From JBEKVE01 sp049514335 (lineage in GTDB: Bacteria > Actinomycetota > Acidimicrobiia > Acidimicrobiales > UBA8190): DNA of 6,293 nt. Shown here piece by piece: positions 5,233 through 6,293 of this stretch (position 1 is its first letter; each line of letters starts with the position of its first letter). The stretch is taken from the NCBI GenBank assembly GCA_049514335.1, contig JBEKVE010000183.1:1-6293 (forward strand), in the 5' to 3' direction. Made by a program: the position numbers and the translations under genes. A model generated the notes under the pieces. That model did no database searches, was not told the origin of the DNA, and saw nothing but the letters and a program-made list of their open reading frames with translations.

Positions 5233-5694
5233 TCAGATCGAGGATGCCTCGGTGAGCTTGATCACGATGGCGTGCAAGCGACGCAGCTCGTCCACGCTCA
5301 GTGAGGCGAAGGAGGTGGGAGGCTCTCCCAGCACCTTGTGTACCTGTGCCTGGGCGGCCTCCCCGGCCACCGACAGCGCCACCATCTTGACCCGGCGGTC
5401 GCTCGGGTGAGAACGACGCTCGGCCAACCCGGCCCCCTCCAGGCCGTCCACCAACGAGGTGACGTAGGAGGGGTCGCAGTGAAAGCGCTCGGCCAGGTCC
5501 CGCATCGGTGTAGGCCTCTCGCTCGTCAGGACGAGAAGAGCCTTCAGGACGCCCGGGGCGAGACCGGTGACGTCGCACGCCTCGTGGAAGCGCCGCTGGC
5601 CCTCGCCTTCGAAGACGAACCGGTACAGGGCCTGCCACGCCTCTCCGGCGGCCGCCTGGCGGGCACCCCCGTCCCCGGTCTCGTCCCTCGCCAC
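5233..5694 (-). CDS. MarR-family winged-helix transcriptional regulator
   Basis: The product is about 153 residues, typical of MarR. An N-terminal dimerisation helix (about 15-40) is followed by the winged helix-turn-helix MRDLAERFHCDPSYVTSLVD (64-83) and GLEGAGLAERR. The wing HPSDRRVKMVALS (96-108) carries the usual D-x-R pattern (D99, R101), and a C-terminal dimerisation helix closes the protein. MarR regulators bind DNA as dimers and are released by small lipophilic or phenolic ligands, or by oxidation in some subfamilies. There is one cysteine in the N-terminal helix region (C40) and one in the recognition region (C73), so redox sensing is possible but not evident. GTG 5694 has AAAGG (5702-5706 on the complement) 7 nt upstream. 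The gene is divergent from an MFS exporter, the classic arrangement for a repressor of a pump. Confidence 0.9.
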   Translation of the reverse strand: MARDETGDGGARQAAAGEAWQALYRFVFEGEGQRRFHEACDVTGLAPGVLKALLVLTSERPTPMRDLAERFHCDPSYVTSLVDGLEGAGLAERRSHPSDRRVKMVALSVAGEAAQAQVHKVLGEPPTSFASLSVDELRRLHAIVIKLTEASSI

Positions 5695-5740
5695 GTCCTC
5701 ACCTTTCCGTCCGCCGGCCCATCTTCATGACCATTGTCAA

Positions 5741-5760
5741 CTATTGAGTAGAGTCTATAG
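5741..5760. promoter_or_regulatory. Candidate MarR operator (20-bp imperfect palindrome)
   Basis: CTATTGAGTAGAGTCTATAG matches its own reverse complement at 14 of 20 positions, with the arms CTAT-GA-T and A-TC-ATAG. It is in an AT-rich island inside the marR/MFS divergent gap, ending 3 nt before the MFS ATG. Size, symmetry and place fit a MarR dimer site that could block the MFS promoter and marR itself. Binding is inferred, not shown. Confidence 0.5.
5749..5754 (+). promoter_or_regulatory. Possible -10 element for the MFS gene
   Basis: TAGAGT fits TANNNT and would start transcription about 2-3 nt before the ATG at 5764, a nearly leaderless message. This agrees with the lack of any ribosome site before that ATG. 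The element lies inside the palindrome, so an occupied operator would hide it. No clear -35 is seen at the right distance. Confidence 0.3.
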
Positions 5761-5763
5761 CTC

Positions 5764-6293
5764 ATGGACCACGAAGGCGCCGACCCACACGCCCTGAGCG
5801 CCCACCGGCACACGGGCGTGGCATTGGTGCTCATCTGCGCGGTCCAGATGATGGTCATCCTCGACGGCACCATCGTGAACATCGCCCTGCCCTCGATCCA
5901 GCACGAGCTGCACTTCTCGGCTGTGAGCCTCGAGTGGGTCATCACCGCCTACGCGCTGGCCTTCGGTGGACTGCTCCTGCTCGGCGGGCGCAGCGGAGAC
6001 CTGTTCGGCCGACGGCGCATGTTCACCATCGGCGTGTGCCTCTTCACCGCCGCGTCGCTGTTGGGAGGCTTCGCCACCGACCAGGCGTGGCTCATCGCCG
6101 CCCGGGTGGCACAGGGCGTCGGGGGCGCCATCGCGTCGCCCACCGCCCTCGCTCTCATCCAGAACACCTATCCCGAAGGACCGCAGCGGTCGCGGGCCAT
6201 GGGCGTGTACGCGGCGATGTCGGGTGCAGGCGGGTCGCTCGGCCTCCTCCTCGGGGGCGTGCTCACCGACGTCGCCTCGTGGCGCTGGGTCCT
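5764..6293 (+). CDS. MFS drug exporter, DHA2 (14-TM, EmrB/QacA-like) family, N-terminal part
   Basis: The gene runs off the right edge after about 176 residues. The DHA2 signatures appear in order: motif D-like LDGTIVNIALPSIQ (33-46) in TM1; a TM2 region with WVITAYALAFGGLLLLGG; motif A RSGDLFGRRRMF (76-87) in the first cytoplasmic loop; motif B LIAARVAQGVGGAIASP (110-126) in TM4; and the motif C region SGAGGSLGLLLGGVLTD (153-169) in TM5. The usual proline after the second G of motif C is leucine here, a variant I believe occurs in actinobacterial members. DHA2 pumps export drugs, dyes or metabolites by proton antiport across the inner membrane. ATG 5764 is the first start after an in-frame TAG at 5758. 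GTG 5818 is an alternative just before TM1. The divergent MarR regulator is the likely controller. Confidence 0.9.
   Translation, partial: MDHEGADPHALSAHRHTGVALVLICAVQMMVILDGTIVNIALPSIQHELHFSAVSLEWVITAYALAFGGLLLLGGRSGDLFGRRRMFTIGVCLFTAASLLGGFATDQAWLIAARVAQGVGGAIASPTALALIQNTYPEGPQRSRAMGVYAAMSGAGGSLGLLLGGVLTDVASWRWV

Noticed and set aside
4264..5304. Plus-strand open frame (346 codons) opposite parA
   Set aside because: It is the antisense of a ParA with every expected motif. The translation is His/Gly/Val-rich and matches nothing.
5717..5739. Perfect minus-strand TTGACA (5739-5734) as marR -35
   Set aside because: No TANNNT lies 16-19 nt downstream; that sequence is CCGGCG-like. It may be chance or part of the operator context.
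5734..5761. Plus-strand promoter TTGTCA-16-TATAGC for the MFS gene
   Set aside because: The hexamers look good, but transcription would start downstream of the ATG at 5764 and require the less convincing GTG 5818.

Overview
The window is very GC-rich, uses GTG starts freely, and its genes are packed into short same-strand runs. Its proteins look actinobacterial, and an Acidimicrobiia-like lineage is a reasonable guess. That is an inference from composition and style, because no rRNA or marker gene is present.

Layout. (1) 1-398, minus: the N-terminal part of a PAS-domain protein that runs off the left edge. (2) 399-716: a non-coding divergent control region. It holds an AT-richer patch, a plausible promoter for the PAS gene, and GC-rich hairpins on both sides. 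(3) 717-1766, plus: an MBL-fold hydrolase with all metal ligands and a C-terminal winged-helix-like tail of the LACTB2/glyoxalase II-like type. (4) 1843-3093, plus: a membrane-anchored, probably extracytoplasmic six-bladed Kelch-like beta-propeller. It is separated from the MBL gene by 76 nt that hold two small hairpins. (5) 3154-5100, minus: a tight cluster read as ParA-type ATPase, then a small double-CxxC protein, then a DedA/VTT membrane protein. The last two genes overlap by 22 nt. (6) 5233-5694, minus: a MarR-family regulator. (7) 5764 to the right edge, plus: the N-terminal part of a 14-TM DHA2 (EmrB/QacA-like) MFS drug exporter, divergent from marR.

How they may work together. MarR plus a divergent MFS pump is a classic repressor/efflux pair. 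A 20-bp imperfect palindrome lies directly against the MFS start codon and is the natural operator candidate. Part of that sequence, GAGTCTAT-N2-CTCA, recurs just upstream of the parA start, where its complement supplies a TANNNT -10 element placed for a leaderless transcript. This may tie the parA cluster to the same promoter type or regulator. The parA cluster is the least ordinary part of the window: a ParA ATPase with no ParB beside it is apparently co-transcribed with an unrecognised zinc-ribbon-like protein and a DedA membrane protein. The unknown protein carries a duplicated GK(R/H)ALF motif and a polyglycine linker. Its function is unknown to me.

I saw no tRNA, rRNA, CRISPR array, insertion sequence or phage gene.
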